Source: Betaproteobacteria bacterium (GTDB lineage: Bacteria > Pseudomonadota > Gammaproteobacteria > Burkholderiales > Burkholderiaceae_C). Taken from it: 7,600 nt of DNA. The position numbers and the translations under genes were made by a program. The stretch lies in contig VBCQ01000098.1 of assembly GCA_005882155.1 (NCBI GenBank), positions 3,804 to 11,403 of the forward strand. The letters are read 5' to 3'. Positions 6,393-7,600 of this stretch are shown in pieces. Position 1 is the stretch's first letter, and each line of letters opens with the position of its first letter. Under the pieces are notes generated by a model that worked only from the letters and a program-made list of their open reading frames with translations, was not told where the DNA came from and did no database searches.

Positions 6393-7558
6393 GCGTTTGT
6401 CTCCTGCCGACTTGGCGCGGCGTCTTCGCTGTGTCGTGCGTCTTCGGCACGATGAATTCGAATCGGTGCGCGTGTCGACAAGCGCTGCTTCACACGCGTG
6501 CGGTCTTGCACTTCGCCGGCGAGCTGGCCGCACGCTGCGTCGATGTCGTCGCCGCGCGTCTTGCGCACCGTCGTCACGACGCCCGCGTCTTGCAGCACAT
6601 GGGCAAACGCCGTCACGCGATCGCGCGGCGAGCGCTTCAGCCCCGACTCGGGGAAGGGGTTGAACGGAATCAGGTTGAATTTGCACGACACCGTGTCGCG
6701 CACGAGCTCGACGAGTTGCTGCGCCAGTTCGGGCGTGTCGTTGACGCCGTCGAGCATGCAGTACTCGAAGGTGATGAAGTCGCGCGGCGCCTTGTCGAGA
6801 TAGCGCTTGCAGGCGGCCAGCAATTCGGCGATCGGGTACTTGCGGTTCAGCGGCACGAGGTCGTCGCGCAGCGCATCGTTGGGCGCATGCAGCGACACCG
6901 CCAACGCAACCGGGCAATCGTCGCGCAAGCGATCGATCATCGGCACGACACCCGACGTCGACACCGTGACCCGGCGACGCGACAGGCCGTAGGCATGATC
7001 GTCGAGCATCACGCGCAGCGCCGGCAGCAGCGCGGCGTAGTTCTGCAACGGCTCGCCCATGCCCATCATCACGACATTGGTGATCGCGCGTTCGCCGTCG
7101 GCGAGCTTCAAGCGCCGGCGCAGGTGATGCTCGGCGTACCACAGCTGGGCGACGATTTCGCCGCTGCTCAAGTTGCGGCTGAAGCCCTGGTGACCGGTCG
7201 AGCAGAAGCGGCAACCCACGGCGCAACCGGCTTGCGCCGAGATGCACAAGGTGCCGCGATCGTCCTCGGGGATGAAGACCGTCTCGACCGCGTCGCCGCC
7301 TCCGACGTCGAACAGCCACTTGATCGTGCCGTCGGACGAGGCTTGTTCGCTCGCGACAGCCAGCGGTCGCAGCGTGGCGACGCCGGCCAATTTCTCGCGC
7401 AATGATTTCGCCAGATCCGACATCTGCGCGAAGTCCGACGCGCCCTTCTGATGAATCCAGCGGAACAACTGGGTCGAGCGAAAGCGCTTCTCCCCGAGCT
7501 GCTCGCAAAACGCCGTCAGCCCATCCAGATCGAACTCAAGCAGGTTGACGACGTTCAT
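6389..7558 (-). CDS. rlmN: Dual-specificity RNA methyltransferase RlmN
   Basis: RlmN is a radical SAM enzyme that methylates C2 of adenosine 2503 in 23S rRNA and of adenosine 37 in certain tRNAs. The 389-residue length matches the family (E. coli 384). The radical SAM cluster motif CX3CX2C is GCAVGCRFC, with Cys112, Cys116 and Cys119. The two catalytic cysteines specific to this family also appear to be present. Cys105 (TLCIS) lies 7 residues before the cluster, and Cys343 (DIDAACGQLAG) is the likely methyl-carrying cysteine. Other family segments are STGHQGFSRNL, VVMMGMGEPL (162-171), VTVSTSGVVP, LAVSLHAPND (219-228) and NLIPFNPF (295-302). After the AGE of the core there is a basic tail of about 40 residues without recognisable features. 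The start has GAGG 7 bases upstream and the usual N-terminus MNVVNLLEFD. It is the first complete gene of the cluster. Confidence 0.97.
   Translation of the reverse strand: MNVVNLLEFDLDGLTAFCEQLGEKRFRSTQLFRWIHQKGASDFAQMSDLAKSLREKLAGVATLRPLAVASEQASSDGTIKWLFDVGGGDAVETVFIPEDDRGTLCISAQAGCAVGCRFCSTGHQGFSRNLSSGEIVAQLWYAEHHLRRRLKLADGERAITNVVMMGMGEPLQNYAALLPALRVMLDDHAYGLSRRRVTVSTSGVVPMIDRLRDDCPVALAVSLHAPNDALRDDLVPLNRKYPIAELLAACKRYLDKAPRDFITFEYCMLDGVNDTPELAQQLVELVRDTVSCKFNLIPFNPFPESGLKRSPRDRVTAFAHVLQDAGVVTTVRKTRGDDIDAACGQLAGEVQDRTRVKQRLSTRAPIRIHRAEDARHSEDAAPSRQETNA
6401..6405 (-). promoter_or_regulatory. Ribosome binding site of pilF/pilW
   Basis: AGGAG on the minus strand, 8 bases before the ATG at 6392 and inside the 3' end of rlmN. 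It fixes the start of a frame that is otherwise open across most of rlmN. Confidence 0.8.
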
Positions 7559-7565
7559 TCGGTGG

Positions 7566-7569
7566 CCTC
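7566..7569 (-). promoter_or_regulatory. Ribosome binding site of rlmN
   Basis: GAGG on the minus strand, 7 bases before the ATG at 7558. The rlmN frame stays open to the window edge, but it contains no further ATG or GTG, so this site and the family N-terminus support 7558. Confidence 0.65.
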
Positions 7570-7600
7570 GATCAGCGAGGCTTGCAGCACGCTTCAGCGG

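Noticed and set aside
6314..7405. A 363-codon plus-strand frame opposite rlmN.
   Set aside because: It is low-information His/Arg/Ala sequence antisense to an intact rlmN.
7559..7600. A possible 3' end of an upstream gene (ndk is the usual neighbour of rlmN). Minus-strand stops occur at 7596-7594 and 7574-7572.
   Set aside because: Only 42 bases are visible. The few residues before either stop are not enough to identify a gene.
1..7600. A novel defence, mobile or biosynthetic system in the window.
   Set aside because: Every long stretch is accounted for by conserved housekeeping genes in their usual order. I saw no integrase, transposase, CRISPR repeat, tRNA, phage gene or atypical insertion.

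Overview
The window is GC-rich and densely coding. It holds eight genes, all on the minus strand, in the conserved proteobacterial order rlmN - pilF/pilW - rodZ-like - ispG - hisS - yfgM - bamB - der, read from high to low coordinates. The gene order, the long (about 423-residue) form of IspG, and a PilF/PilW lipoprotein between rlmN and rodZ suggest a betaproteobacterium, probably Burkholderiales or a relative. This is inferred from remembered protein families and was not tested by a search.

Layout from the 5' end of the transcript: rlmN (7558-6389) overlaps pilF/pilW (6392-5550) by 4 bases, and pilF overlaps the rodZ-like gene (5557-4922) by 8 bases. ispG (4911-3640) follows after 10 bases. 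The only sizeable gap, 86 bases (3554-3639), separates ispG from hisS (3553-2243) and carries a REP-like hairpin pair. yfgM (2212-1535) follows hisS after 30 bases and overlaps bamB (1538-420) by 4 bases. der (398 to the window edge) follows bamB after 21 bases and is cut off at residue 132. No stretch longer than 300 bases lacks a gene. The last 42 bases (7559-7600) are too short to assign.

The cluster is housekeeping. RlmN methylates 23S rRNA and tRNA, HisRS charges tRNA-His, Der matures the 50S subunit, and IspG makes isoprenoid precursors. BamB, YfgM and the RodZ-like protein serve the cell envelope, and PilF/PilW serves type IV pili. The tight spacing suggests one operon, possibly with an internal regulatory or RNA-processing point between ispG and hisS.

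I found no previously undescribed system. The points most worth a second look are a RodZ-like protein with no room for the usual C-terminal periplasmic domain, the REP-like double hairpin before hisS, and a terminator-shaped hairpin with a T run on the strand antisense to bamB.
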